In this document: positions 21,491 through 31,744 of the stretch, one piece after another
How the letters are laid out: each line of letters starts with the position of its first letter
Numbering within the stretch: position 1 is the stretch's first letter
NCBI GenBank assembly: GCA_022494885.1
Contig: JAGVSM010001456.1
Coordinates: 1 to 64,000 of the forward strand
Length of the DNA: 64,000 nt
Direction: 5' to 3'
Source: Micrasema longulum
Lineage: Eukaryota > Arthropoda > Insecta > Trichoptera > Brachycentridae
The notes under the pieces: model-generated
Database searches by the model: none
What the model saw: only the letters and a program-made list of their open reading frames with translations
What the model was told of the DNA's origin: nothing
Translations under genes and position numbers: made by a program

Positions 21491-21559
21491 ATTCCTTCTA
21501 TACGAAATAATAGATAACCCGTGTGTAACTATTTAATAAATAACTTTTCAAAATATTAA

Positions 21560-22335
21560 TTAAGATGAAGTCAAGTCTATCAAGGACCTCGGAGTTATCA
21601 TGGTCTGTAAACTTACTTTTAATAATTATATTGATACTATGATTAATTAACAAGTCACTAAAACTCTTGGGTTTTGTAAGCAGAACATCTAGTTTAGACT
21701 TTACTAATATTTTCACGGTTAAAATACTATGTTGCTCACTTGTTCGTCCTCTTGAAGAACATGCATCCTTGATCTGGACTCCCTTCTATGTAGGCCGGAT
21801 AAATCATACCGTTTGCAACGTTTGCTAAGAAAAGTAGCGTGGATGATTGGCCTCGAAAGGGGAGACTATACTTACGGAGAAATGGAGTCGATGTTAAAAA
21901 TTTCAAGTTTACAAAAACGTAGAAATAACATTGTCTCCATATTTATGTTTAATTTACTGAATGGCTCAATTGATATACCATCGTTACTGGAACAAGTATC
22001 ATTCAATGTTCCAATCCACCGGTTGCGAAATAATAATGTGCTGTTCCTTGATCAACACAGCACAAACTATGGCTTGCATGCACCAATGTCCCGATTGTGT
22101 CGTTTTGTAAACTCAAGACAAGATCTGAACTTTTTTGGTGTAATTTTTTATTGATTTAAAAAATCACTAAGATAGACCGGATCTTGTCTCGAGGTAGTAA
22201 TTTTTTTTTCTTTGTCCTAGCTTTAATTTTATTTAGTTGTATTTTATTTTATTAGTACCTGTATTTATTATAAGAAATTGTATTAACCGTCGTTAGAATG
22301 GACTACATAAGTCCGTCAATTAAATAAATAAATAA
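21560..22335 (+). mobile_element. Jockey/CR1-like LINE fragment, frame-broken
   Basis: Starts in the KSIKDLGVI block, then a decayed TLGFCKQN segment, CCSLVRPLEEHASLIWTPFY (about 21731-21790) and, after a frameshift, 21813-22154: RLLRKVAWMIGLERGDYTYG, SLQKRRNNIVSIFMFNLLNG, VPIHRLRNNNVLFLDQHSTN, MSRLCRFVNSRQDL. The UTR ends TCAATTAAATAAATAAATAA. A better preserved sibling lies 1 kb downstream in the same orientation. Confidence 0.9.
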
Positions 22336-22399
22336 TTGTTATCCATCTTTCTCATTCAATTTCGAATCAACTCACGCGCACCTATTTTTTAATAGTAAG

Positions 22400-22640
22400 G
22401 CGAAGTTTCTCAAAAATGTATGAAAAATTCAAAAATATGATTTGAACTCGCGAGTGGCTGTGATATTACACTAGTCTACATACGATACAAGACTTGATAT
22501 ATCTCTCTTATATTTTTGAATAAAGCTGTTTTATTTTTTTAAATCTGCAAACGAACATTTTCACACCGGATTTGGAAAGTAAAATTTGTACAACTATGCT
22601 GGGTGTTAATACAAAAAAATATCCATGCTACGCGAAGAAT
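22400..22640 (-). repeat. dispersed repeat shared with 49012-49200
   Basis: GTGGCTGTGATATTACACTA, then GATATATCTCTCTTAT and ACATTTTCACACCGGATTTG align with the complement of 49012-49200. The part at 22395-22460 (GGCGAAGTTTCTCAAAAATG) also matches 47285-47350. Non-coding; family unknown. Confidence 0.6.
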
Positions 22641-22800
22641 GAATTGAAGAAACTTTATTGAAGTAACCATTGAAAGGGAAATATTTTTTAGTGTGTAGTT
22701 GAATTGTATTTTTTTTTTTCGTCGCGAGAAAGATATTATTTTACATATGTTAATGTTAAGTTGAAGACAATTGATGTCAAAACAATCAAAACTCAATCAA

Positions 22801-23407
22801 AACTCTTTATTGCTCAACTGTTCGCTCTCTTCTTGAATATGCCTCAGTGGTCTGGTCTCCATTCTATGTCAATCGCATAAATCACATTGAATCAGTCCAA
22901 CATCGCTTGCTTCGAAAAATAGCGTGGATGCTTGGACTAGAGAGAGATAATTATTCTTATGCTGAAATAGAGTCAATGTTAAATATTTCTAGTCTACAAA
23001 AACGTAGAACTAATATTGACTCCATATATATGTTCGGCATACTAAATGGTATAATCGATGTTCCATCATTACTGGGACAAGTAAAATTCAATATTCCGAC
23101 TCGTAGATTGAGAAACAATGAAGTACTGTTCATCGATCAACATAGAACAAACTATGGCCTAAATTCTCCAATGACCCGCCTTTGTCGTATTGTTAACTCA
23201 AGACAGGATCTGGACTTTTTTGGTTTAAGTTTACAACGATTTAAACGAGCACTAAATAAATAGTCCAGATCTTGTCTCGATGTCCCTTATGTTTGTCAAT
23301 GCTTCTTTCTTTTTTCTTTAAATGTTTTAAACTACTCTTTTATTGTAATATTTAAACCTTATAAATTGTATACATGGACAATGTCCGTTAATAAATAAAT
23401 AAATAAA
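22801..23407 (+). mobile_element. Jockey/CR1-like LINE, 3' terminal copy
   Basis: Opens directly in the conserved block (TVRSLLEYASVVWSPFYVNR). The frame 22847-23263 then continues without stops through HIESVQHRLLRKIAWMLGLE, SLQKRRTNIDSIYMFGILNG, RLRNNEVLFIDQHRTNYGLN and MTRLCRIVNSRQDLDFFGLS, ending FKRALNK. A short UTR ends (AATA)n at 23390-23407. This is the youngest-looking member of its family here. The 5' truncation is at 22801, inside the RT gene; no catalytic domain. Confidence 0.9.
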
Positions 23408-23409
23408 TG

Positions 23410-23866
23410 TCGCACCATTCATGTTCTAGGTGTCATATAAAGAGGTAAACTAAGTTAATTGTGCCATTTATTACAATGTATTTTATTAATTACTTATTTA
23501 AGTTATATTTTTTCTTACTTGCTTTGTTCTATTTTGACCCGGCACTCTTGTGGGCATCTTCGAACCGGCAACGAGTGAAACGCCTCGTGTCAGGCCCAGT
23601 CAAAGTTAGCTTCGCAGTTCGCAGGTTTAAGAGACACGTTTAGGTCGGTGGGCAGCACGCGGAGCACTTTGCAGATAATTGAGATATTTCCGATAACATT
23701 TACACAGATAGCCGGAGTACACTGCGCCAGAAATAGTTTACACTGATAAGCATTTATTACACCCCGTAAAATTACGTGGAGTTAAAATAAAAACTCGTAA
23801 GCTTAGGAAAGAGAGTCGCGGACTGGTTGGACGATCATTGACCTTTTCTAGACATTACAATATTAT
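23410..23866. other. unassigned interval
   Basis: A 60-codon frame at 23461-23643 starts with a hydrophobic stretch and ends in a basic segment (VKVSFAVRRFKRHV). It has no homologue I recognise and no supporting context. 23560-23740 is moderately GC-rich. Nothing can be assigned. Confidence 0.25.
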
Positions 23867-23867
23867 T

Positions 23868-24500
23868 CAGAGTTTGTCCAAATGTTCATAGACAAAAGAC
23901 TGGATTTAACCCCCTCGGGGATCGTTAAGATTAACAAATTCCAACAGGGATGGAGAATACCTTAAATAAGGGAATATGGAAGTCAAGGCGTTTACAGGGC
24001 TTATGACCTGTCATTGGCTGGTTTAAGTGGCCACTTTACACACTGTGTAACATTGTTGTGAAGAGATTCATCTGGCTGAATTATTTCACATACTAGGCAA
24101 CGCCTGAAAACAATTTTTTATTTTTATTTATTTAAATCTTAAAATAGGGCACACATATCATACATATTGTTATGTGTGTTCTAATAATAACATTACAAAT
24201 ATATTTAATTTATAAATTGTTTATCACATATGTCTTGACCATTATTTTAAATTTTGATATGTTTTTTTCTTCGTAAATATTTTTTTTCATTTCGTAATAC
24301 TTTTTCAATTTTTAAACTTCTTCTTAGACCAGTTGGTTTCATTACAGTATTTGAGTTTGTCCAAATGTTCACGTGAATGTTACACAGTGTGTAAAGTGGC
24401 CACTTAAACCAGCCAATGACTGGTCATAAGCCCTGTAAATGCCTTGACTTCCATATAACCTTATTTAAGGTATTCTCCATCCCTGTTGTAATTTGTTTTT
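23868..24500. mobile_element. modular fold-back copy 3, with LINE tail inside
   Basis: Modules run D (GAGTTTGTCCAAATGTTCAT), E, A (GGTTTAAGTGGCCACTTTAC), a shortened B and C (ACTAGGCAACGCCTGAAAAC). After a LINE-tail insertion they resume with C end (AAACTTCTTCTTAGACCAG), a short D, then inverted A' (TTACACAGTGTGTAAAGTGG) and E' (TCCATCCCTGTTGTAATTTG). The A and A' arms can pair over about 100 bp. Confidence 0.75.
24112..24300 (-). mobile_element. LINE 3'UTR fragment inserted in fold-back
   Basis: The minus strand ends CTATTTTAAGATTTAAATAA, then ATAAAAATAAAAA. The body is homologous to 41135-41400 (AGTAGGGCACAC..., ACATATRTCTT). It sits within module C of the surrounding fold-back, splitting CTGAAAACAATT from TTTTCAATTTTTAAACTTC. 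Confidence 0.55.
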
Positions 24501-24527
24501 CTAGATATATTTAAATTTAACATTAAT

Positions 24528-24625
24528 ACAAAAACCGAGATGGAGAACCTTTTAGAGAGGGAATTTCAGGAAATATGGAAGTCCAGGTATTTACAGGGCA
24601 TATAACAATCATGGCTGTTTTATGA
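24528..24625 (+). mobile_element. modular fold-back copy 4 (partial E-A)
   Basis: Diverged E (CCGAGATGGAGAACCTTTTA) and A (GGAAATATGGAAGTCCAGGT, then TATTTACAGGGCATATAAC). It breaks off before the central palindrome. Confidence 0.45.
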
Positions 24626-25353
24626 TCTCTTTGCCTTGGACTGTATAACATTGACTATGTTGCCTATGTTTAAACATCCGAATTTCTTTAAGTCTTACCT
24701 CTGTTGATTTTGAAATGATTACAGTAATAATGTAATCTGACGTAATAAATTTACTATAATGGACATAGGCTATTGTGCTACAAGAAAATATAGTTTTTGC
24801 TACTATTCGGTTTTGTAATATGGTCATGAGGATGAATGACAATATCCGGCAAAAGCCTTCCATATTATTTGCCAGTGAAAAATATAAATTCAATGAAGAT
24901 CGCGATATATCTGAAATTAAAAAAAATTAAAACAAAAGAAAATTAAAGGGAAGATTCCTGAACATCAGAGCTCTTTCAAACTTTACTCCATCCCTAATAT
25001 AACGGAATATGTTTTCTACGCCCTTGTGTACAGCATAATAAAATGCATAGAACCATTTAAGAACAATTTGTTTCGATTACTTCATAACCTTTTGAATCCC
25101 ACACTGAAGCTTCTAACAGTCCAAAAGAGTTTGCAAATAATACAAATTTGAAAAATTTTATTTCCATGATAATGATATTATTAATATTGTGAACAACATT
25201 GGTCCTAAGTTAAATACTTGAGGCTCTCCCGAGGACGTGTAAAAAAAGCAGAGATTGATTGAGTCCATAGAAAGTCTCGGAAGAATGTCATTGAAGCTGA
25301 TGACTCTAGTTACGTTTGGCTTTACAATATCTCAAACATTGCCCCTTCGCCTG

Positions 25354-25537
25354 TAATATTTGTCTTGATGATCTCTAATGTTTGACATGACGATTTCTGA
25401 TGTTTGTCATGACAATTTCTGATGTTTGGCATGGCGATTTATTATGTTTGACATGACGACTTCTAATGTTTAGCATGGCGATTTCTGATGTTTAGAATGA
25501 CGATTTTTGATGTTTGGCACGGCGATTTATAATGTTT
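25354..25537 (+). repeat. 22-bp minisatellite, eight units
   Basis: Eight consecutive 22-bp units of consensus TGATGTTTGACATGACGATT plus two bases, running in exact register from 25354 to 25529, with a degenerating ninth unit. Variation is by substitution, with no indels. No coding potential. Confidence 0.9.
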
Positions 25538-25574
25538 TTTTTGCTTAAGGATTTTTTAGGTTTTGATCGGAAAA

Positions 25575-25770
25575 CGCTAAAATTTGACTCAACACTCTTT
25601 GAGGTGGTATCGCGGACTCAGAATAAGAAGATCCGAAATTCAAATCTACTCTACCACAAATTGTTGCCCATTTTCTACAAAGTACGACTTACAGAAAATA
25701 TACCAAAAATTATGTTGTTTTGGTAAATCACAAAAACGCAAGTACTTATTTTTAAAAATTAAAATAAAAT
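25575..25770 (+). mobile_element. SINE C, diverged
   Basis: GAGGTGGTATCGCGGACTCA (head), the CTACTCTACCACAAATTGTT junction and GGTAAATCACAAAAACGCAA body match family C in order. The B box is eroded to AATTCAAATCT. Confidence 0.6.
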
Positions 25771-25844
25771 CTCAATTGTTTGTCTTGACTATTTCGAGAT
25801 TTGGATAGATAATCACTAAAGTTTGGATGCAGGAATTCTAATTC

Positions 25845-26020
25845 ATACTTAATGGTGTATAGGGCACTAAATTGGTGCGCCAATTACTGGCAAAAGTATG
25901 AATATTATACCTCAGACACCAGTCCAGAAACTGATAAACGTTTTGATAAAAAAACTCCCGTTTTATGTCAACCTTTGCGCTTTGCACGCATGGTAGGCAC
26001 CTGTCACATCAAAAAACATG
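25845..26020 (-). mobile_element. SINE A, diverged
   Basis: The minus strand shows the family A 3' order: the segment reading CACCAGTCCAGAAACTGATA, then GCGCCAATTTAGTGCCCTAT and ACACCATTAAGTATG. The tRNA head is not recognisable. Confidence 0.55.
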
Positions 26021-26209
26021 AAAAACAAGTTAGGAAGGTGGTATACTAAATTGTATGTAACAAAATGATAAACACACTGAACTACTTATGTTACGATACA
26101 TTATAGTGTAAAGCGCCGCCTTCACTTCAGATAAAGCTTATCTATGCCACAATACTTAATTATTATAAGTTCATTTGTGTGGGTTTTTGCGTTACATTGG
26201 CAATAACAT

Positions 26210-26847
26210 CATCATCATCATCCGTCTCTTGTTCAATGTTGAACATAGGCCTCCCCCTTTAGTCTCCATATTTCCCTATCCTGAGCCAACCGCATCCAAC
26301 CACTTCCTGCAACTCGTCTTATGTCATCAGACCACCTTGTCTGAGGCCTGCCGACACTTCTTCTACCCGTTCTGGGTCGCTATCCGAGGACTTTTTTGGT
26401 CCATCTAGAGTCTGTGATTCTGGTTATATGACCAGCCCAGCTCCATTTCTGGTTAGCAGCCCTATGGACCACACCGGTGATCTTTGTTCTCGCTCTAATC
26501 CATGTATTGGTTTTTCTGTTTCTCAACGAAATACCCAGCATTCTCCTTTCCATGGCTCTCTGTGTCACTGATAACTTGTGTAAATTTTTTTTCGCAAACA
26601 CAAAAGTTTCACAGCCATATGTCAGTACAGGGAGAACACAAGCATCAAAAAGTTTCTTCTTTAAGTAATGTGAATACTTCGGAGATTTTAGGATAAATGA
26701 GAGCTTACCAAAGGTGGCCCATGCTAAACCTCGCCTTCTTTCTATTTCTACGTCTTGATTATCTTTGCCGAGCTTTATTTCATGTCCTAGGTATATATAA
26801 CTATCAATCTTTTTAATTATTTTTCCATTTACTAAGATGTTACAAGA
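26210..26847 (-). mobile_element. RTE-type LINE, 5'-truncated, 12-bp target duplication
   Basis: A minus frame encodes the C-terminal part of an endonuclease-RT: IDSYIYLGHEIKL, then VLPVLTYGCETFVFAKKNLH, SVTQRAMERRMLGISLRNRK, RAANQKWSWAGHITRITDSR and RSVGRPQTRWSDDIRR, in one frame apart from a TAG (Trp to stop) at about 26378. The 3' end is (GAT)n. Perfect 12-bp repeats TGGCAATAACAT flank it at 26198-26209 and 26848-26859, marking both ends. The close sibling at 62736 suggests recent activity. Confidence 0.95.
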
Positions 26848-27224
26848 TGGCAATAACATAACTTAGCATAACTTGCAAAGCATAACTATTGAGTATATAT
26901 CTTTTTCTTTTCACATAGGATTCATCACAAAATCTCCTCCAAGCGTCTGTCCATTATGCTTATTCAATTGAATACCCATAAACATAAATACATTGCAAAG
27001 CTATTTTGTGTTCCGAATACGAGTATTAATTTATTTTGTATTAGTCTTTTCTAAACAGCTTGTGTTTAACAAAAAATATAAATTTGCTTATTTACAAAGC
27101 TTTTATAGTAGCCCTCTTGAATGAAAAGATTTTGTGCTAATTAGTCTTATTTTATCTTATTTTATTTTATTTTATTTTATCTCTAATTCTTAATATTTTA
27201 TATAAATATATATTTCCGACACTT

Positions 27225-27450
27225 GACACTTGTGCAATATTTACACACATGTCCACCCTCATTCCAATATAAAACCCACTCACCCACCCTCTCACTCACT
27301 TACACTCACACAAACACACTAGTATGTATTGTACGTGTATTTAATGTATTTCTTTGGATATCTGTCATTGGTTTTATTCTCTGTAAATTTTATTTGTTAT
27401 ATTTTTGTTGCAAGTATTACTGTTGATATCCCCAATAAATAAAAAATAGA
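27225..27450 (+). mobile_element. LINE 3'UTR with A-rich tail
   Basis: A CA-rich segment (ACTCACACAAACACACTAGT) then TTTGTTGCAAGTATTACTGT and CCCCAATAAATAAAAAATAG. Same architecture as 33085-33310 and, inverted, 15455-15745. No coding part. Confidence 0.5.
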
Positions 27451-27553
27451 AAAAAATAATAAAAAAATTAAAAAAATTTGTTCTTTATAATAAACATAAT
27501 AAACCTATTGCATTTAAAAAATCCGAGTGGAAGACCGATCTAAGACTTATTAT

Positions 27554-28358
27554 TAGTGATGAAACGGATAGTGATTTGGCCGGATACCGGATATCCCGCG
27601 AGACCCTAAGCCGGATAGCCGGATATCCGGCCGATTGTCAAAAAGAAAAAAACAATTAAAACACGCCGGTACTCGAATTTCTCCCTAGTTTAAAACAAAA
27701 CTTTTAATGGGTATGAAATAAAAAGACGTTGAAATTTTTTTGATGATTTTTATAATTGAATTTTTTAATGAGTTGCAAGTTAAAATGGTTAATTAGTGTA
27801 TTCATTAAATAATTATAATAGCTTTGGATAGTAATACGCCATGTGCTTTATTTTTTTTCACGCACATTTATTTTTATTTAAAAAATATTTGTTGATAAAC
27901 ATTAAGAACCGGATTGTGGTCCCGTGGTAGTATTGTGGACTCACGGACAAAAGGTCCCAGGTTCAAATCCCACCCTACCGCAACTTGATTCCCATTTTTC
28001 CAGCACAGGTTATTTACGACTTTTAGGAAATGGTCTGAAATTTAAATTTTGGGTAAATAATAAGAACTCTAGTATTTCTCTTTTGTAAAAAAAATAATTT
28101 TTACATATTTTCACTTAACACTGACAAACGTTTTTATGCAAAAAAGTCAGTTTTTCAAATAATGATATGTTACATCCCCTTTCCAAAACACGGTCGATAT
28201 CAATTTAGTGGCGTGGATTTGATGAAATTTTCGCAGTTTAATGATTAAATTACTATCTGGTATTCAGCCGGATATAAAACAACTATCTGGTATCCGAAGG
28301 GAGTGTAAAATTTGGCCGGATATCTGATAGTTACCGGACGGATATCCGTTCCATCTAT
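27554..28358. mobile_element. hAT-type element, TAGTGATGAAACGG ends
   Basis: TIRs TAGTGATGAAACGGATA and (complement of right end) ATAGATGGAACGGATA fit the TAGNGATG type seen in some hAT elements. Both subterminal regions carry several CCGGATATCCGG-like motifs (27575-27635 and 28265-28350). The direct repeat ACTTATTAT flanks it at 27545-27553 and 28359-28367, compatible with an 8-bp hAT target. No transposase; a SINE C is nested at 27905-28090. Confidence 0.85.
27905..28090 (+). mobile_element. tRNA-derived SINE C nested in hAT-type element
   Basis: GGATTGTGGTCCCGTGGTAG head with B box GGTTCAAATCC, CCGCAACTTGATTCCCATTT, GTTATTTACGACTTTTAGGA and GGGTAAATAATAAGAACTCT. One of the cleanest copies of family C; it postdates the host element. 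Confidence 0.85.
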
Positions 28359-28714
28359 ACTTATTATCGATTCGAAAAATTTGAAAATAAATACCTCCAT
28401 TCTTAGGGTATATTTATTTACCGCTTTGTTCTAGTTGTCTTATAAGGGGTTAATCGCTTTTTTTTTTAAAACGTATACAGTTTCCATGAAAAGAATCACT
28501 TTTTTTTAAACTTAGTAGTAGACACAGCCAGTCTTTCTTGATTTTTTTATAGTGTTAATACCGTGGAAATCTCGAATTTTTCAAAGTCATTAACATCTTT
28601 CATAAATACGAGTATATTGACATGATGACATGTGACCGTCAATATGTCGATCTCTTTAAATTTATCTCTAAACGACTCTCAAGGATTTATGTCATATGAC
28701 GCACAATAGAATCA

Positions 28715-28790
28715 CTATGTAAAGCGCCCTTGAGGTATTTTATTACGAAAATGGCGCTATATAAGTTATCCATAATAATAATAATGACGC
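28715..28790 (+). mobile_element. L2-like LINE 3' hairpin tail
   Basis: AAAGCGCCCTTGAGGTATTT, then AAAATGGCGCTATATAAGTT and ATCCATAATAATAATAATG. The AGCGCC / GGCGCT stem and (TAA)n end match the tail of the L2-clade LINE at 54838-55548. No coding part is attached; a diverged SINE A end may follow at 28790-28830. Confidence 0.7.
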
Positions 28791-28859
28791 ACCAAGGCAA
28801 TGCACTGAATACAGAGCCCCTTGCGCCATTGGGTGTGAATAGCTACCTCTTGAAATTCA

Positions 28860-29460
28860 GGCTTTGCAACAACAACAACAAACCATCACACCGTTTCTCC
28901 GTGGGGTAGACTGAGCGGATAAAACGCCACATCACTATATCTTTAAATACAAATCTCGCTTCCTCTATATTCATACATCTTGTCATGCACGCGCGCCGAT
29001 CCATCTTCAAGTATTTGTTGGATTTGGTCATGCCATGTCTTTATCAGTCTTCCTGTATTTCTGCATCCATCAACATTCGCATTGTAAATATTATTAGCCG
29101 TTCTTTCGCTGTCCATTTGCTCTACATGTCCAAACCAGCGCCAAGCTCCTTTCTTGATTTTGTCGATAATGCTTGTTTCAGCCTTACATAATGTACGGAT
29201 CTCAACATTTGTGCATCTATCGTACATAGTTTTACTACACATTCGCTTAAAAGATCGCATTTCGACAGCATTCAGCCTACTTTCATCCCCATTTTTCTAA
29301 GTCCATACTTCGCTCCCATACATCAGGGTCGAGACCAGGACTCCGTTATGAACTGCTAATTTTGCCTCTTGCGACACCGTTAAGTGCACCGTTCACTCTG
29401 TTGACGGCACTCAGCCTCCTTTCAATATCTTTTTCAGTCATTTCAAATAAAGATTTTGTC
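28860..29460 (-). mobile_element. RTE/R4-like LINE 3' end, family R3, (TTG)n tail
   Basis: In pieces on the minus strand: EKDIERRLSAVNRVNGALNG; then, after a frame break, NGVLVSTLMYGSEVWT and 28943-29260 with RLNAVEMRSFKRMCSKTMYD, IKKGAWRWFGHVEQMDSERT and GRLIKTWHDQIQQILEDGSA. These are standard thumb and HV..M..R motifs of non-LTR RTs with a C-terminal restriction-like or post-RT domain. The tail on the plus strand is (CAA)n at 28868. Siblings at 30249, 44067 and 45668. Confidence 0.85.
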
Positions 29461-29717
29461 AAACACAGGCTGTTTGGGAAGAGTTACTATAGAGTCGAAG
29501 ATTAATTGCAAAACAAGACAGCTTGGCATTAGATTCGTGTTTATTGATTTTAGTTTGTTGATTTTAACTGTCGACAATATTTGAGTTTGTCCAATTTTTT
29601 ATAGACAACGACTGGATTCAACTCTCTGGGGAGCTGTTAATATTGATACATAACAACAGAGATGAAGAACATTTTAAAGACGGTAGTATAGAAGTCTAGG
29701 CATCTACATGTATGCAT

Positions 29718-29927
29718 GCATCTTCATAGTATAGTATTATTTTATTTTTTTTACATATTTTTATTTTTGTTAATTTTTGCTTTTATTTTTTGAATAAAAT
29801 TGTAAGATTCAATATGTCCATGTATTTATAATTTTCTCAAACTGAACGGTTTGGGTAGGTAGGAAGAAAATGCCTTAAGGCAATATGCCCGCCCTTATAA
29901 AGTGTTAAATAAAAATAAAATAAATAC
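29718..29927 (+). mobile_element. LINE tail inside fold-back
   Basis: Ends ATGCCTTAAGGCAATATGCC, CGCCCTTATAAAGTG, then AAATAAAAATAAAATAAATAC; the GCCTTAAGGC palindrome just before the end is characteristic of some lepidopteran LINE 3' ends. It splits module A of the host. Confidence 0.55.
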
Positions 29928-30071
29928 TTGTCTTATGACCTGCCATTGGCTGGTTTATGTGGCCACTTTAAACACTGTGTAACATTCACCTTTCTGCCCA
30001 TATCTGATTTCTTATTACCTTCGCTAAAATCTTCTTTATTATAATATGTAAATATTAACAGCTGCCCAAAG

Positions 30072-30166
30072 CTGGTATTCCGAACGCAATTAAAGCGTGA
30101 TATAGCGCGTTTTAACGTACTAAATACGCGTTTTAGTGTGCTGTAAATGCGTTTGCAATACCAACC
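30072..30166. mobile_element. about 95-bp MITE
   Basis: GCTGGTATTCCGAACGC is mirrored by GCGTTTGCAATACCAAC. CCCA on both sides (30066-30069 and 30167-30170 region) may be a short target duplication. It interrupts the D' module of the fold-back between CAGCT and GGAGTT. Confidence 0.55.
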
Positions 30167-30248
30167 CACGGAGTTAAATCCAGTCCTTGTCTATAAAAAT
30201 TTGGACAAACTCAAAATATTGTTGATAAATCCACCTGGTTCATGAAGA

Positions 30249-30490
30249 AGTATAGAACAACAACAACAAACAATCACGCCGTGGGCAGAGGATAGAACGC
30301 CATATCACTCTGTCTTTGCACACAGACCTCGCTTCCTCTACATTCATACCTCTTCTCATGCACGCACGCCCATTATTCCTACTCTTGACATGTCCATCTT
30401 TAAGTATTTGATGGACTTTATCGAGCCATATCTTTATCGGTCTACCTCGCTTTCTGCATCCATCAGCAAACAGGCGAAGTGGCATTATTT
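30249..30490 (-). mobile_element. RTE/R4-like LINE 3' end, family R3
   Basis: The minus frame reads FADGCRKRGRPIKIWLDKVH, QILKDGHVKSRNNGRACMRR and GMNVEEARSVCKDRVIWRSI, the last 75 codons of family R3. (TTG)n tail at 30253-30268. It abuts the fold-back at 30245. Confidence 0.8.
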
Positions 30491-30534
30491 AACATATAGT
30501 GAAGAAGTGATAGAATGTGAATGTTTCTTCAGAA

Positions 30535-30585
30535 CATCCGCTAAGATTGGTGTACCAATGCAGTGCCATATGCACAATAATTTAT
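30535..30585 (+). mobile_element. SINE A 3' fragment
   Basis: GATTGGTGTACCAATGCAGT, then GCCATATGCAC match the terminal body of SINE A (34695-34735). No tRNA head. Confidence 0.55.
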
Positions 30586-30587
30586 AT

Positions 30588-31035
30588 GGAAGTCTAGGTA
30601 TTTACAGGGACTATGACCTCTCATTGGCTGGTTTAAGTGGCCACTTTACACACTGTGTAACATTCACCATTTCGACTTTGTTTGAACTTCCATATTTCTT
30701 TAATTCTTCCATTATTTTAGTAAAATCAACTGGTCCAAAAAGAAGTTCAAAAATTGAAAAATTGTTTTCAGGCGTTGCCTAGAATGTGAAATAATTCAGT
30801 CAGATGATTCTCTTCACAAAAAAAAAGGTTTCATCTCTTAGACTTAACTAAAATCAACAAATGGAAGAATTGAAGAAATATGGATGTACAACCATAGGCA
30901 AAATGGTGAATGTTACATTGTGTGTAAAGTGGCCACTTAAACAAGTCAATGACAGATCATAAGCTCTGTAAATGCCTAGACTTCCATATTCCCTTCTGTA
31001 AGGTACTCTCTATCCCTGTTGTAATTTGTTAACTT
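30588..31035. mobile_element. modular fold-back copy 6 (A-B, C'-B'-A'-E')
   Basis: A (GGTTTAAGTGGCCACTTTAC) and B run rightward to about 30725. Inverted C' (CAGGCGTTGCCTAGAATG), B', A' (GTGTGTAAAGTGGCCACTTA) and E' (TCTATCCCTGTTGTAATTTG) follow. Arms pair over about 190 bp with mismatches. The 130-residue open frame through it is a by-product. Confidence 0.75.
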
Positions 31036-31164
31036 TTCTTTTTCCTATAGTGCACTCCACGTCAGGGGTTGGCATTCATCGTGGCAATTTTTACTTTATC
31101 CACAGCCGCTTTTATACAGTGGAACCCTCTTCTAAGCCAGTCGTTTTTCTACTCTTATCTCCGC

Positions 31165-31290
31165 TCGATTTCCCTTTTCGTAATATTAACCTAAGAGTAG
31201 CCATTGAATCAAAAATACTTATCGAGGATACTGTTTTTTTTTTCACTCTAAGAACTGTATTTTTGATCTGCCTGGACACAGAATAAACAG
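31165..31290 (+). repeat. unclassified repeat X, copy 1
   Basis: TAACCTAAGAGTAGCCATTG, then GAATCAAAAATACTTATC and GATCTGCCTGGACACAGAAT. Related copies at 35965-36075 (plus) and 40760-40880 (minus). The translated stretch NLRVAIESK / YLRVAIKSK is conserved in two of three, but no complete frame exists. Confidence 0.5.
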
Positions 31291-31744
31291 TAAATATACC
31301 TCAATGTTATTATTGTTATGTTAAAATAGCATAATATACTTAGATAATGTATTTATTTTAACCGTTTTCCTCAGATAAGAATATTATTGAATTCAGTAGT
31401 AACAGTTAGACGTATTAAAATTTATAAATGAATTATTTAAGTAAACATATTTAATTTTATCATATCCATCTCATTCACTCGCTTATTGGGTCAATTTGTA
31501 AAACGGAAGCTTTTGATAAATATAATTAGTGCACAGGAAATTCAATTTAGAGAAATGTAGAATTACTTTATTTAAATATGTCTGTCGATTATAAATTAAA
31601 GAATTATATACATACATTTTGAGGAACGTACATACGTATTGTATCTTGTAATATAAGTTCAAGACAATATGATGAAACCCAATTTAAAAAAAATATAAAT
31701 TAAAGGAACAAAAAATAAAGAAACAAACGAAGACAGGCAAAATT

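Larger units (their letters stand above)
29575..30245. mobile_element. modular fold-back copy 5, with two insertions
   Basis: Outer D (TTGAGTTTGTCCAATTTTTT, 29582) and D' (AATTTGGACAAACTCAAAAT, about 30208) face each other as terminal inverted repeats. E and A follow the left D. A LINE tail (29718-29927) interrupts A, which resumes ATGACCTGCCATTGGCTGGT. A roughly 95-bp MITE (30072-30166) lies next to D'. C' follows D' to 30245. Confidence 0.7.

Noticed and set aside
23461..23643. 60-codon frame with hydrophobic N-terminus and basic tail, possible secreted peptide
   Set aside because: No signal-cleavage logic, splice context or homologue can be seen; too short to separate from chance.
25354..25537. 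CRISPR-like array
   Set aside because: Units are contiguous 22-bp tandem repeats with no spacers, in eukaryotic transposon-rich DNA; a minisatellite.
30390..30782. 130-residue plus-strand open frame
   Set aside because: It joins antisense of an R3 LINE, a SINE fragment and fold-back modules; a composite of repeats.
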